A stretch of DNA of 64,000 nt from JAIPEI01 sp964443135. GTDB taxonomy: Bacteria > Desulfobacterota > DSM-4660 > Desulfatiglandales > HGW-15. The stretch lies in assembly GCA_964443135.1 (NCBI GenBank), contig CAYUBQ010000019.1, forward strand, positions 1 through 64,000, given 5' to 3'. This document shows positions 43,500 to 52,023 of this stretch, in pieces (within the stretch, counting starts at the first letter, position 1; each line of letters opens with the position of its first letter). Below the pieces are notes generated by a model. That model did no database searches. It had not been told where the DNA came from and worked only from the letters and a program-made list of their open reading frames with translations. The position numbers and the translations under genes are program-made.

Positions 43500-43599
43500 N
43501 NNNNNNNNNNNNNNNNNNNNNNNNNNNNNNNNNNNNNNNNNNNNNNNNNNNNNNNNNNNNNNNNNNNNNNNNNNNNNNNNNNNNNNNNNNNNNNNNNNN
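43500..43599. other. 100-N assembly gap between livM and livH, probably artefactual
   Basis: The 55 bases at 43445-43499 are identical to 43600-43654, as at the other gap. They include the last codons of livH (GRQKELEERI), so the left copy looks like a duplicated livH tail. Merging the copies leaves a normal 22-base livH-livM spacing. Confidence 0.9.
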
Positions 43600-43618
43600 C
43601 TATTCCGCTCTTTCCGCA

Positions 43619-44491
43619 TTAAATTCTTTCCTCGAGCTCCTTCTGCCTTCCGAAGATGCCCGAGGGCTTGATCACCAGCACCACGGCGATGGCGATCAGG
43701 CTCACCAGGAACATCCAGTGGGGCTCGAGGTAGTTGGCCGTGAAGGTCTGGGCGAACCCGATGATCACGCTCGCCACCAGGATGCCCACGGTGCTTCCCA
43801 GCCCGCCCACGATGCAGACCGCCAGGGCGTTGATGAGCACCTCGTAGCCCCCCTCCACGGCGATGGTGCCGAGCGGGAGGATGACGATGGCCGCCACCGC
43901 GGCCAGGGCCGCGCCGAAGGCCATGCTGAGCGCCCCGATCTTGTCGGAGTCGATCCCGAAGGTGAGCGCGGTGCGCTCGTCCTGGGCAATGGCCCGGAAC
44001 GCCAGCCCGATCCTCGTATGGCGGGTGAACCACCAGAGGAACACGGTGAGGGCCACGGCCATGCCCGCGATGATGAGGCGCTGATAGTCGATGTAGACCG
44101 GCCCCATCACCAGGCTGCCGTCGAAGAAGACCGGCAGGGTGTAGCGGAACCCCACGAAGTCGAAGTACCGGAACAGCTCCATGATGGCCAGCCCCAGGCC
44201 GAAGGTGGCCATGACCTCGGAGAGGGCCAGGCCCTTCACCCGGAGGATCACCACGTAGTAGATGAGGAGACCCAGGAGGCCGGAGCAGAAGATGGCCGCG
44301 GCCACCGAGACCAGGTAGGGAAGCCCCAGGGAGTTCAGGAGGATCCAGGTGAGGAAGCCCGAGAAGATGTACAGCGCCCCGTAGGCGAAGTTGGCCACGC
44401 CGCTGATCCCGAAGGTCAGGTTGAACCCGAGCGCGACCAGGGCCAGGATGGCGCTGTTGACGAACCCATAGACGAGGGTGCCCGCAAGCAT
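43619..44491 (-). CDS. livH: branched-chain-type ABC transporter permease LivH
   Basis: 290 residues, about eight membrane helices, with the LivH hallmarks GFNLTFGISGVANFAYGAL near the N terminus, FRAIAQDERTALTFGID in the coupling loop and CIVGGLGSTVGILVASVIIG. It pairs with LivM to form the transmembrane channel. A hairpin-forming intergenic sequence (44518-44564) separates it from livK. Its last codons occur twice in the assembly because of the gap. Confidence 0.93.
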   Translation of the reverse strand: MLAGTLVYGFVNSAILALVALGFNLTFGISGVANFAYGALYIFSGFLTWILLNSLGLPYLVSVAAAIFCSGLLGLLIYYVVILRVKGLALSEVMATFGLGLAIMELFRYFDFVGFRYTLPVFFDGSLVMGPVYIDYQRLIIAGMAVALTVFLWWFTRHTRIGLAFRAIAQDERTALTFGIDSDKIGALSMAFGAALAAVAAIVILPLGTIAVEGGYEVLINALAVCIVGGLGSTVGILVASVIIGFAQTFTANYLEPHWMFLVSLIAIAVVLVIKPSGIFGRQKELEERI

Positions 44492-44517
44492 GAATCGCCC
44501 CCTGTTCCGGTGGAGGT

Positions 44518-44564
44518 CCCGGCCGCTGCGCAGGCCGCTTCAAGCGGCCGGCGCAGCGGCCGGG
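44518..44564 (-). other. long intergenic hairpin between livK and livH
   Basis: A 47-base near-perfect inverted repeat: CCCGGCCGCTGCGC pairs with GCGCAGCGGCCGGG, and inside it GGCCGCTT pairs with AAGCGGCC. There is no T-run, so it is not a simple terminator. Hairpins in this place often protect the upstream binding-protein transcript and lower permease expression. Confidence 0.75.
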
Positions 44565-44588
44565 AGGTGTGAAAAGGCGCCGGAGCGC

Positions 44589-45869
44589 TCACTTGGCCGG
44601 TTTCAGGCCCTCCGGCAGTCGAACTTTCCCTTCGGCCACGGACTCGGGGTAGACCACGACGCGCTCGCCGTCCTGCCACTGGAACATGCATCCCAGGGCG
44701 GTCTCGGCCGGATCCTCGCCGTAGATCACCTGGTGGCCCTCGTTGAAGCGGATCCGGCCCATGGCGCCCATTCGGTCCGTCTTCTCCATCTCCGCCACCA
44801 CGGCGTCGCCGTCCACGCTCCCGGCCCGTTCAATGGCCTCCTTGAGCACGTAGACCATCTCGTAGGCCGGAGCGGGCGAGTGGCCCGCCTCGATGGGGGT
44901 GCCGTAGCGCTCCTTGTACTTGTTCCAGAACTCCACGGACGCCGGCACCTTGGGTACGGGCATGTTGCCCACCTCGAAGATGCAGTTCATGGCGCCGTCG
45001 ATCTTCTTGTCGAAGAGCTCCCAGGAGCCGGGGCCGGCCAGCGGGGAGATGAACCCGGCCATCAGGGCCGGCACCTTCATGGCCTTCCACTGCTTCACGA
45101 GGATGCCGCTCTGGGGCATGTCGAAGATGGGCAGGATCACCTGGGCGCCGCCCGCCCTCGCCTTCATGAGGGAGGAGGAGAAGTCCGAGGAGCCCGTGGG
45201 GTAGGCCTGGCGTCCGACCACCTCCCAGCCCATCTTCTCGAACACCATCTTGATCATCAGGTCGCCCGTCTTCCGGGCCCAGGCCACGTCCTGGTTCAGG
45301 ATGAACACCTTATCGAAGCCGAACTGCTCGTTCAGGTAGGCCATGGTGCCGCCCAGGTACTTGATCAGGTAGACGGCGTTCAGGCAGGTCCGGAAGGTGT
45401 ACTTGTACTTGTCGTAGTCCTCCTTCACCTTGGCCTCCATGCCGGGGGACATGGCCGTGCCCAGGATCATGGGGGTCTTGTACTGTGCCACCACGTCCAT
45501 GCAGGCGATGGCCGCCTCGGAGCGGAAGGAGCCGAACACGATGAAGTCGGCATCATCCTCCAGGATGAGCTTCTTGTGGGCGCGGATCACGTCCGCCACC
45601 GGGACGCCCGGCTCTGCGCCGCGCGCGTCGATGGGCACCACCTCGAACATCCGCTTGGTGCCGCCCACGTCCACGCCGCCGGCCTGGTTGATCTCGTCCA
45701 CCGCCATGTTCACGCAGAAGAGCCCTTCCTTCCCTTCCAGGAACCCGAGGGCGGTGGGCACCCCCAGGATGATGGGGTCTTCTTGGGCCAGGACGGGGTT
45801 GAGGGGAGCTCCCCAGACAATGACCAGGGAAAGCACGAGAACCGAAAGGGACAGGAAGCGTTTCATCAT
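44589..45869 (-). CDS. livK: LivK-type periplasmic ligand-binding protein
   Basis: 426 residues with a Sec signal peptide (cleavage near VLAQEDP) and a type-1 periplasmic binding fold: LGVPTALGFLEGKEG, DEINQAGGVDVGG, SFRSEAAIACMDVV, NQDVAWARKTGDLM and the C-terminal GAMGRIRFNEGHQVIYGE. It captures the substrate for LivHMGF. The ribosome site AAGGAGG lies just before two adjacent ATGs. A sigma-54 type promoter and two palindromes lie upstream. The family includes binders of amino acids, amides and aromatic acids; the ligand here is unknown. A close paralogue is encoded upstream at 46200-47471. Confidence 0.92.
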   Translation of the reverse strand: MMKRFLSLSVLVLSLVIVWGAPLNPVLAQEDPIILGVPTALGFLEGKEGLFCVNMAVDEINQAGGVDVGGTKRMFEVVPIDARGAEPGVPVADVIRAHKKLILEDDADFIVFGSFRSEAAIACMDVVAQYKTPMILGTAMSPGMEAKVKEDYDKYKYTFRTCLNAVYLIKYLGGTMAYLNEQFGFDKVFILNQDVAWARKTGDLMIKMVFEKMGWEVVGRQAYPTGSSDFSSSLMKARAGGAQVILPIFDMPQSGILVKQWKAMKVPALMAGFISPLAGPGSWELFDKKIDGAMNCIFEVGNMPVPKVPASVEFWNKYKERYGTPIEAGHSPAPAYEMVYVLKEAIERAGSVDGDAVVAEMEKTDRMGAMGRIRFNEGHQVIYGEDPAETALGCMFQWQDGERVVVYPESVAEGKVRLPEGLKPAK

Positions 45870-45930
45870 GGTCCTCCTTCTTTATTCTTTATGAGGTTGG
45901 AGTGGTGGGGTTTCGCGCGCCCTCAGATCG

Positions 45931-45946
45931 TGCAAGGGGCATGCCT
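45931..45946 (-). promoter_or_regulatory. sigma-54 (-24/-12) promoter of livK
   Basis: On the minus strand the element reads AGGCATGCCCCTTGCA, with GG and GC exactly ten bases apart and the TTGC -12 box intact. Transcription would begin about 50 bases before the livK ATG. The neighbouring regulator is an NtrC-type sigma-54 activator. Confidence 0.7.
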
Positions 45947-46019
45947 GGAGGTTGGGACTGATAAAACACACCAATTCCAGGTACTTATTGTTTGGCGGGT
46001 TTGCCGGCCGGGAAGAGGC

Positions 46020-46036
46020 TGTTACCTTTGGTTACA
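46020..46036 (-). promoter_or_regulatory. upstream activator site 1 (imperfect palindrome)
   Basis: TGTTACCTTTGGTTACA, two 7-base arms with a 3-base centre and one mismatched position. It is centred about 95 bases upstream of the livK -12 box, a usual distance for enhancer-type sites. A second copy lies 89 bases further upstream. Confidence 0.55.
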
Positions 46037-46108
46037 GCGGGTTGTTTCATTTTCCGCATCAAGACTGGAGAACCCCATGGATCGCGGATTCCGGACCGGA
46101 ATCGAAAC

Positions 46109-46125
46109 TGTTACCCATGGTGACA
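46109..46125 (-). promoter_or_regulatory. upstream activator site 2 (imperfect palindrome)
   Basis: TGTTACCCATGGTGACA, matching site 1 in the arms (TGTTACC-N3-GGTkACA). It is centred about 185 bases upstream of the livK -12 box. The rest of the 45870-46199 intergenic region holds no gene. Confidence 0.55.
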
Positions 46126-46199
46126 CCCCGGCTGTCTCCTGCGTCTCCATGGACCGGAATTGAGCGATTGCCGAGTTTGCCTGAGATGCAAGGGTTTCT

Positions 46200-47471
46200 T
46201 CAGGGGGAGGGAAACGTCCCGGGAAGCTCGATCTCGCCCTCGGCGATGGAGGGCGGGTACACCACCCTCCGCTCCCCCTGGGCCGTCCACTGGATCACGC
46301 AGGCCAGGGCCTCCTCGCACGGGTCCTCCCCGAAGATCACCTGATGGCTGCGGTGAAACCGGATGCGCCCCATGGCCCCCTGCCGGTCGGTCCCCTCCAG
46401 GGACTTCACCACCCGGTCGAGGTCCAGGGTCCCCGCCCTTTCGATGGCCTCGGCCAGGACGTAGACCGACTCGTAGGCCGGCGCCGGACCGTGGGCCGCC
46501 TCGATCTCCTTGCCGTATCGGCTCTTAAAGGCATTATAGAACTGCTCGGCCGGACCGTAGGCCTGGGTGGGCACGTTGCCCAGCTCGAAGATCACGTTGA
46601 GCGCTCCGGCGATCCCCCCGTCAAAGGCCTCCCAGGCGCCGGGCCCGCCCAGGGGGGAGATGAAGCCGCAGAGCAGGGCCCGGCTGCCCATCCGGTTCCA
46701 CTGCCTCACCAGGGCGCCGCTCTCGGGCATGTCGAAGATGGGGAGGATCACGTCGGCCTCGAGCCGGCGCGCCTCCTCCAGGCTCCTGGTGAAGTCCGAG
46801 GCTCCGGTGGGATAGATGTCCAGGCCCAGGACCTCCCAGCCGGCCTGCTCGAAGTAGAGCTTGATCATGAGAGAGACCGTGGTCCGCGTCCAGGCCACGT
46901 CCTGGTTCAGGATGTAGACCCGGCCCACGTCGAACCGCTCCCGGAGGAACTTCATGGTCTGGATCAGATACTCCACCAGGTACCGCGAGTTCAGGCAGAG
47001 GCGGAACACGGAGCGGTATGCCGGGGACTGGAGGATCTTGGCCTCGGAGGCCGGGGACATGGCGATGGTGCCCAGGAGCGGTACGCCGTGGCGGGCGATC
47101 AGATCCATGCCTGCCAGCAGGGCCTCGGAGCGGAAGAACCCCACCACGACGGCGTCCACCGGCTCTCTTGTCAGAAACCGTTCCAGCCTCTGGAGGATCT
47201 CGTCCATAGGGGTGGCGGGATAGGCATCCTCCAGGTCCACCGCAGCCACCCGGATATCGAGCCGGCGGCCGCCCACCCGGACCCCGCCGGCCCGGTTGAT
47301 CTCCTCGGCTGCGAGCTGGACCGCCATGTGGCTCTCCCGCCCTTCCAGCGTGCCCAGGGAGGTGGCCACGCCGAGGACGATCTCGTCCCCGGCTCCGGCA
47401 CGGTCCGGGGAGAGGCAGAGAGAGACGGCCGTGAGGAGAAGGAGGAAACCGGTTCGAAGGGGGCGTCTCAT
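46200..47471 (-). CDS. second LivK-type periplasmic binding protein (paralogue)
   Basis: 423 residues from the ATG at 47471, which has AAAGGA 8 bases upstream; an earlier in-frame start lacks a ribosome site. A Sec signal peptide (LLLLTAVSLCLSPDRAGAG) precedes LGVATSLGTLEGRESHMAVQ. Blocks such as LNQDVAWTRTTVSLMIKLYF, GFISPLGGPGAWEAFDGGI and GAMGRIRFHRSHQVIFGEDP match the livK product closely, so the two arose by duplication. It lacks its own permease genes and presumably feeds LivHMGF with a related ligand, or presents ligand to the adjacent histidine kinase. It has a separate sigma-54 type promoter. Confidence 0.9.
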   Translation of the reverse strand: MRRPLRTGFLLLLTAVSLCLSPDRAGAGDEIVLGVATSLGTLEGRESHMAVQLAAEEINRAGGVRVGGRRLDIRVAAVDLEDAYPATPMDEILQRLERFLTREPVDAVVVGFFRSEALLAGMDLIARHGVPLLGTIAMSPASEAKILQSPAYRSVFRLCLNSRYLVEYLIQTMKFLRERFDVGRVYILNQDVAWTRTTVSLMIKLYFEQAGWEVLGLDIYPTGASDFTRSLEEARRLEADVILPIFDMPESGALVRQWNRMGSRALLCGFISPLGGPGAWEAFDGGIAGALNVIFELGNVPTQAYGPAEQFYNAFKSRYGKEIEAAHGPAPAYESVYVLAEAIERAGTLDLDRVVKSLEGTDRQGAMGRIRFHRSHQVIFGEDPCEEALACVIQWTAQGERRVVYPPSIAEGEIELPGTFPSP

Positions 47472-47508
47472 GGGGAATCCTTTGGGGCAAAAGGAGAACA
47501 CGGTGTTT

Positions 47509-47524
47509 TGCAGCCGTTATACCA
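47509..47524 (-). promoter_or_regulatory. probable sigma-54 promoter of the second binding-protein gene
   Basis: On the minus strand the element reads TGGTATAACGGCTGCA, with TGG and TGC boxes and the exact GG-N10-GC spacing. The match is weaker than that of the livK promoter. It lies about 40 bases before the ATG at 47471, in the divergent region shared with the kinase gene. Confidence 0.5.
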
Positions 47525-47617
47525 CACATGGCTTCCAAGCCCAAGCAGGTGAAGGTTGACACCCTTCGGGGCCTGTCCTACTCTCTTTGTTTCTGCCCCA
47601 CACCCGGACCGGGGAAC

Positions 47618-49498
47618 ATGAAATTTCGATTCTCCATCTCCTTCAAGCTCCTGCTGCTCATCCTCCCGCTGGTCTGCCTCCCCATCGCCACGGTGGGCTA
47701 CTTCTCTTACCGGGCGTCGGTCGAGCGGGTCAACCGACTGGTCCGCCAGGAGCAGATGGCCAAGGTGCGGGCCACGGCCGCGCGGATCGACGACATCTTC
47801 TACACCTGCAGGCTGGATCTCAACACCATCTCCAGCCTGCCGGTGCTCAACGACTACCACCTGGCGCGCTCCTTCCGGCTGAGCGCCGAGGCCGAGTTCA
47901 GCCGGGACAGCATCGTGCGCCTGTTCCGGGACTTCATCGAGAGGGCCCACAGCTACTTCCAGATCCGCTTCATCGATCCCTCGGGTGTGGAGCGGATCAA
48001 GGTCCGGGCCAGCGGCGAGACAGGGCCGCTGCTGGAGACTGCTCAGGGTGGATTTTTCGAGGGCGTGCGGGGGTCCGGGAGCGAGGAGATCCAGGTCTCG
48101 GAGATCACCTTTTCCGGGGCCAGGCAGGGGTACCTCATGCACTGGGCCAGGCCGATCTTCACGGCGTGGGACGAGTTCGTCGGGATCGTGGTGATCGACG
48201 TGGACTACGAGGCCATCCGCGAGATCGTGCGCAGCATCCAGGTGGGCGAGGAAGGATATGCCTTTCTCGTGGACGGCGAGGGCCGGACCGTCGCCCACCC
48301 GCAGTTTGGGCCCTACGAGCTCGGCCTCGGGAACTACCCCGACCCGAGCATCGCCGGCCTGGTCCGCGAGATGAACCGCGGTGGCTCCGGATGGAAGACG
48401 TACCGGTACGAAGGCGCGGACAAGCTGGCGGCCTTCTGGCCGATCCCCGGCATGGGCTGGTCCCTGGCCGCGACCATCCCGAGCAGCGAGTTCACCAAGG
48501 AGGTGGGCGTGATCCGGACACGCGTCCTCCAGGTGGTGCTTCTCATTCTCTTCTGCTCGATCGTCGGCGTGAGCCTCCTCTCCTACTACATGCTGAAGCC
48601 CGTACGCGATCTCGTGAGCGCCACCCACCGGATCGCGGCCGGCGACCTGAGCCAGGAGATCCCGGTGAGCTCCAGGGACGAGCTGGGCGATCTCACGAGC
48701 GCCTTCAACCGCATGGTGCGGAACCTCGCCCGCATCCAGGACGAGCTGGTCCGCTCGGAAAAGCTGATCAGCCTGGGACGCCTCTCCGCGGGCGTGGCCC
48801 ACGAGATCCGCAACCCGCTCAACGCCATGAAGGGCGCCGTGGTGCTGCTCAGGAGACGCCGTGCCGACGATGTGCTGATCCAGGAGTACACCGGGCTGGT
48901 GTCCGAGGAGATCGACCGGCTGAACGCCTTCGTGACGGACTTCCTCACCTTTGCCCGGCAGTCCGCGCCCAAGCGCGTACCTACGGACGTCAACCGCATC
49001 ATCCTGTCCGCGCAGGAACTCTTCGAGGAGCCGGCCCGCGAACGGCGGATCGTCTTTCACAACAACCTGGACCCGGACATGCCCCCGCTCCTGGTGGACC
49101 CCCACCAGATGGAGCAGGTGGTGATCAACCTGATGGTGAACGCCATGGACGCCATGCCCGAGGGCGGGGAGATCCGCTCCTCCACGGGCCTGTCCAGAGA
49201 CGGGGTTCCGGCGGAGAGACCGGCCCTGGCCAAGATCGTGATCCGGGACCTGGGCACGGGCATCCCCAGGAGCGACCTGAAGAGCGTGTTCGATCCCTTC
49301 TTCAGCACCAAGGACGTCGGAACCGGCCTGGGCCTCCCCTTGAGCCTCGGCATCGTGGAGAGCCACGGCGGGACCATCCGGATCGAGAGCCGGAAAGGCT
49401 GGGGTACGCGGCTGACCATCGAGTGGCCCGCGGTGTACGGCGACCGGGGATCCGAGGAGGCCGGCGCCGCCGGTGCGGGCCCGGGGGGCGAGAGATGA
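47618..49498 (+). CDS. membrane sensor histidine kinase (dCache-type sensor, HAMP, HisKA, HATPase)
   Basis: 626 residues. A first membrane helix (about 9-31) and a second (about 307-327) enclose a periplasmic sensor of about 275 residues that looks like a double-Cache domain (GEEGYAFLVDGEGRTVAHP, WPIPGMGWSLAATIP). HAMP follows, then the phospho-acceptor His395 in SAGVAHEIRNPLNAMKG and the ATPase motifs NLMVNAMDAMPEGG and STKDVGTGLGLPLSL. It is the sensor partner of the NtrC-type regulator, whose ATG overlaps its stop as ATGA. I chose the ATG at 47618, just before the first membrane helix, with GGGGA as the ribosome site. It probably senses the organic acid carried by the neighbouring transporter. 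Confidence 0.92.
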   Translation: MKFRFSISFKLLLLILPLVCLPIATVGYFSYRASVERVNRLVRQEQMAKVRATAARIDDIFYTCRLDLNTISSLPVLNDYHLARSFRLSAEAEFSRDSIVRLFRDFIERAHSYFQIRFIDPSGVERIKVRASGETGPLLETAQGGFFEGVRGSGSEEIQVSEITFSGARQGYLMHWARPIFTAWDEFVGIVVIDVDYEAIREIVRSIQVGEEGYAFLVDGEGRTVAHPQFGPYELGLGNYPDPSIAGLVREMNRGGSGWKTYRYEGADKLAAFWPIPGMGWSLAATIPSSEFTKEVGVIRTRVLQVVLLILFCSIVGVSLLSYYMLKPVRDLVSATHRIAAGDLSQEIPVSSRDELGDLTSAFNRMVRNLARIQDELVRSEKLISLGRLSAGVAHEIRNPLNAMKGAVVLLRRRRADDVLIQEYTGLVSEEIDRLNAFVTDFLTFARQSAPKRVPTDVNRIILSAQELFEEPARERRIVFHNNLDPDMPPLLVDPHQMEQVVINLMVNAMDAMPEGGEIRSSTGLSRDGVPAERPALAKIVIRDLGTGIPRSDLKSVFDPFFSTKDVGTGLGLPLSLGIVESHGGTIRIESRKGWGTRLTIEWPAVYGDRGSEEAGAAGAGPGGER

Positions 49499-50904
49499 GC
49501 GTGAAGACCGTCCTGCTCGTGGACGATCAGAAGAACACCCTGAAGGTGCTCTCGGCCATCCTCCGGGACGAGGGGTACGAGGTCCTCCAGGCCGATGAGA
49601 GCGGGGAGGCCCTCCGGCTGTATGAAGAGCGGGAGGACGTGGACCTGGTCCTCTCCGACCTGAAGCTGCCCGGCATGGACGGCATCGCCCTCTTCAACCG
49701 GATGAGGGAGGTGCGGGAGATGCCGCCCTTCATCATCATGACCGCCTACGGCACCGTGAAGTCGGCGGTCCAGGCCATGCGGGACGGGGTCACGAACTAC
49801 CTGATCAAGCCATTGGACTTCGAGGAGCTGGTCATCGTGGCGGAGAAGGCCATCCGGGAGCACGAGACCTCCCGGAAGCTCTCCGACCTCCAGCGGGCGG
49901 CGCGGGAGGAGAACGCCTTCCACGGGATCATCGGCGCGAGCCCGCAGATGCGGGACATCTTCGACATGGTGCGCACCGTGGGAGGCACGGACGCCTCGGT
50001 CATGATCTACGGGGAGACCGGCACCGGCAAGGAGCTCCTGGCCCGGTCCCTCCACCTGGAGAGCCCGCGGAGGGAAGCGCCCCTGGTCTGCATCAACTCG
50101 GCGGCCCTCACCGAGAGCCTCCTGGAGGCGGAGCTGTTCGGCTACGTCAAGGGCGCGTTCACCGGGGCGGTGACGGGGAAGAAGGGGCGCCTGGAGGCCG
50201 CGAACGAGGGCACCCTGTTCCTGGACGAGATCGGACACATGAGCCCGCGGCTCCAGAGCAAGCTGCTCCGGTTCCTCCAGGAGAAGCGGGTCGAGCCCGT
50301 GGGCGGCGTGGAGTCCCGGCAGATGGACGTCCGCATCATCGCCGCCACCAACCTGGACCTGCAGGCCATGATCGAGGACGGCCGTTTCCTGCGGGACCTC
50401 CTCTACCGGATCGAGGTGATCTCCATCCGCGTCCCCCCGCTGCGGGAGCGCCAGGACGACATCCCCCTGCTGACCGACCACTACATCCGGCACTACGCCC
50501 GCCAGTACGACCGCCACGTGCCGGGCATCCACCCGGAGGCCATGGCCTTTCTCCTGGAGAACCCGTGGAAGGGGAACGTGCGGGAGCTCAAGAACTGCCT
50601 CGCCCGGGCGGTGATCCTCTCCAAGGGCGGCCTGCTCACCCTGGAGGACCTGCCGGAGAGCGTGCGGGCGGGCGGAAGCCCGGAGGCGGGGCGCGGCACG
50701 GGGGGCCTCCTGGGAGACCTGCCCGAGACGGGCGTCACCCTGAAGAGCATGGAGGCCGAGCTGATTCGCGCGACCCTCCGGAACTGCGCGGGAAACAAGA
50801 GCCTGGCCGCCAAGCAGCTGGGCATCTCCCGCAAGTCCCTGTACGAAAAGATGGAGCGGTACGGCATCCCCCGGGAGGCAGCAAAAAGCCCGTCCGAACG
50901 GTGA
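49495..50904 (+). CDS. NtrC-family sigma-54-dependent response regulator
   Basis: 469 residues. A receiver domain has the phospho-acceptor Asp55 in LVLSDLKLPGMDG, the acidic pair DD near residue 10 and Lys105 in IKPLD. The AAA+ domain has Walker A GETGTGKE (173-180), the sigma-54 contact loop GAFTGA (220-225) and Walker B GTLFLDEIGHM. A Fis-type helix-turn-helix at the end (NKSLAAKQLGISRKSLYEKM) binds upstream sites. It forms a two-component pair with the kinase through a 4-base overlap. The sigma-54 promoter elements at 45931 and 47509 and the palindromes at 46020 and 46109 are its likely targets. Confidence 0.95.
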   Translation: MSVKTVLLVDDQKNTLKVLSAILRDEGYEVLQADESGEALRLYEEREDVDLVLSDLKLPGMDGIALFNRMREVREMPPFIIMTAYGTVKSAVQAMRDGVTNYLIKPLDFEELVIVAEKAIREHETSRKLSDLQRAAREENAFHGIIGASPQMRDIFDMVRTVGGTDASVMIYGETGTGKELLARSLHLESPRREAPLVCINSAALTESLLEAELFGYVKGAFTGAVTGKKGRLEAANEGTLFLDEIGHMSPRLQSKLLRFLQEKRVEPVGGVESRQMDVRIIAATNLDLQAMIEDGRFLRDLLYRIEVISIRVPPLRERQDDIPLLTDHYIRHYARQYDRHVPGIHPEAMAFLLENPWKGNVRELKNCLARAVILSKGGLLTLEDLPESVRAGGSPEAGRGTGGLLGDLPETGVTLKSMEAELIRATLRNCAGNKSLAAKQLGISRKSLYEKMERYGIPREAAKSPSER

Positions 50905-50953
50905 AAGCGTCCGGCCGGGCCTCCAAGCTCGAAGGGAATGGATCAGATCGGGC

Positions 50954-51571
50954 TTACATCCTCAGATCCTCTTCGCTCTTCACGCGGTCCAGTCTTCCGA
51001 TGAACCCGCTGATCTGGCTCTCGTTGTCCTGCTCCGTGAAGGCCCCGCGGAGCTTCTCTCCGGCGAGGGCCACCGCCTGCTCGGCCAGGCGGTCGTTCAG
51101 CGCCCTTCGGGCCTCCTCCATCTTGAAGTCGATCTCCTTCTCCGCATCCCGGATCATCTGCTCCGCGTTGCTGCGTGCGCCGGCGATGATGCGCTCCTTT
51201 TCCTTCTCACCCAGCTCGACGATGCTCCGCCGAACCTCCTGAAGGGACTCCTCGATGCCTTCGAGGTGCTTCGACTCCTCGTCCACCCGCATCCTGGCCA
51301 GGTTCAGACCCTTCTCGATCTCGTGAAGCCCCTTTTGCACCCGGTTCCGCTCTCCATTCAGAAAGTTGGACAGGGCCGGCTTTCCGTACTTCAGAAAGAA
51401 GAAGACCAGGATGCCGAAGTTGACCCACCTCATGATGGTGTCGTAAATCTTCCGGCCTTCGCCGACCTCCTGAGCGGCCTGGACGTCGACAGGCAGCAGG
51501 CAGAGCAGAAAGCCCGCAAAGGCGATCATCAGGATACCGATTAACGGCGTACGACAAGCCATGCGTCTCAA
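50954..51571 (-). CDS. atpF: ATP synthase F0 subunit b
   Basis: 205 residues with an N-terminal signal-like helix (ILMIAFAGFLLCLLPVDVQA), a membrane helix (TIMRWVNFGILVFFFLKYGKP) and a long charged coiled coil, the stalk that links F0 to F1. I chose a TTG start at 51571: GGAGGG lies 7 bases upstream and TTGA overlaps the stop of the preceding gene; the next ATG (51562) is too far from that site. It is the last gene of the F0 cluster; the delta subunit and other F1 genes do not follow. The apparently cleavable first helix is seen in several Deltaproteobacteria. Confidence 0.88.
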   Translation of the reverse strand: MRRMACRTPLIGILMIAFAGFLLCLLPVDVQAAQEVGEGRKIYDTIMRWVNFGILVFFFLKYGKPALSNFLNGERNRVQKGLHEIEKGLNLARMRVDEESKHLEGIEESLQEVRRSIVELGEKEKERIIAGARSNAEQMIRDAEKEIDFKMEEARRALNDRLAEQAVALAGEKLRGAFTEQDNESQISGFIGRLDRVKSEEDLRM

Positions 51572-51999
51572 CGACCAACCCTCCTGCCGGCGATCCTTTC
51601 CACGATCTCATCGGCCAGTGCGGCCGCCTCTTGATCCAGTCCCTGTTGTGCCTGCTCCACCTGCTCCCGGACCTGTGCCCGAATTCGATCCCGGATGTCC
51701 CTGATCTTCCGGCTGCTCTCGTCGAAGAGGCCGTCGGCCTCGGCCATCGCCTGCTCCTTGAGCCCGGCGCGTTCGCGAGCCGCGTTCTGCCTCGCTTCCC
51801 GCTCCATGGCAAGGCGCTTCTCCGCAATCCGCTCCGCTTCGGCCGCCATTTCCTCCGAGTCGCGCTTGGCCTTCCTCATGTACTCTTCCCGGCCGTGAAT
51901 CTGATCCATGATCGGGCGCAGCAGGAGACGATTCAAGACGAACATCAGCAGGAGAAAATGAAGCACCTGAACGATCAGGGTCGCATTGATGCTAATCAT
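51568..51999 (-). CDS. atpF': ATP synthase F0 subunit b'
   Basis: 143 residues: a single N-terminal membrane helix (ATLIVQVLHFLLLMFVLNRLLLRP) followed by a charged coiled coil. The short second copy in front of a longer b gene indicates a b/b' heterodimer for the peripheral stalk, as in many Deltaproteobacteria and in photosynthetic bacteria. It starts 24 bases after the c-subunit gene and overlaps the next gene by four bases. The ribosome site is weak. Confidence 0.88.
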   Translation of the reverse strand: MISINATLIVQVLHFLLLMFVLNRLLLRPIMDQIHGREEYMRKAKRDSEEMAAEAERIAEKRLAMEREARQNAARERAGLKEQAMAEADGLFDESSRKIRDIRDRIRAQVREQVEQAQQGLDQEAAALADEIVERIAGRRVGR

Positions 52000-52023
52000 A
52001 ATCGAGCACCGTTCAGTGAAGGA

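Noticed and set aside
44518..44564. The livK-livH hairpin as an intrinsic terminator
   Set aside because: There is no T-run on either strand and the operon genes continue immediately after it.
46175..46195. A TTGCA box resembling another sigma-54 promoter
   Set aside because: The base pair ten positions upstream is GA, not GG, and it lies inside the 3' flank of the second binding-protein gene.
47554..47561. GGTTGACA as a third activator half-site in the kinase/binding-protein divergent region
   Set aside because: Only one arm is present and it has an extra base, so it is not better than chance.
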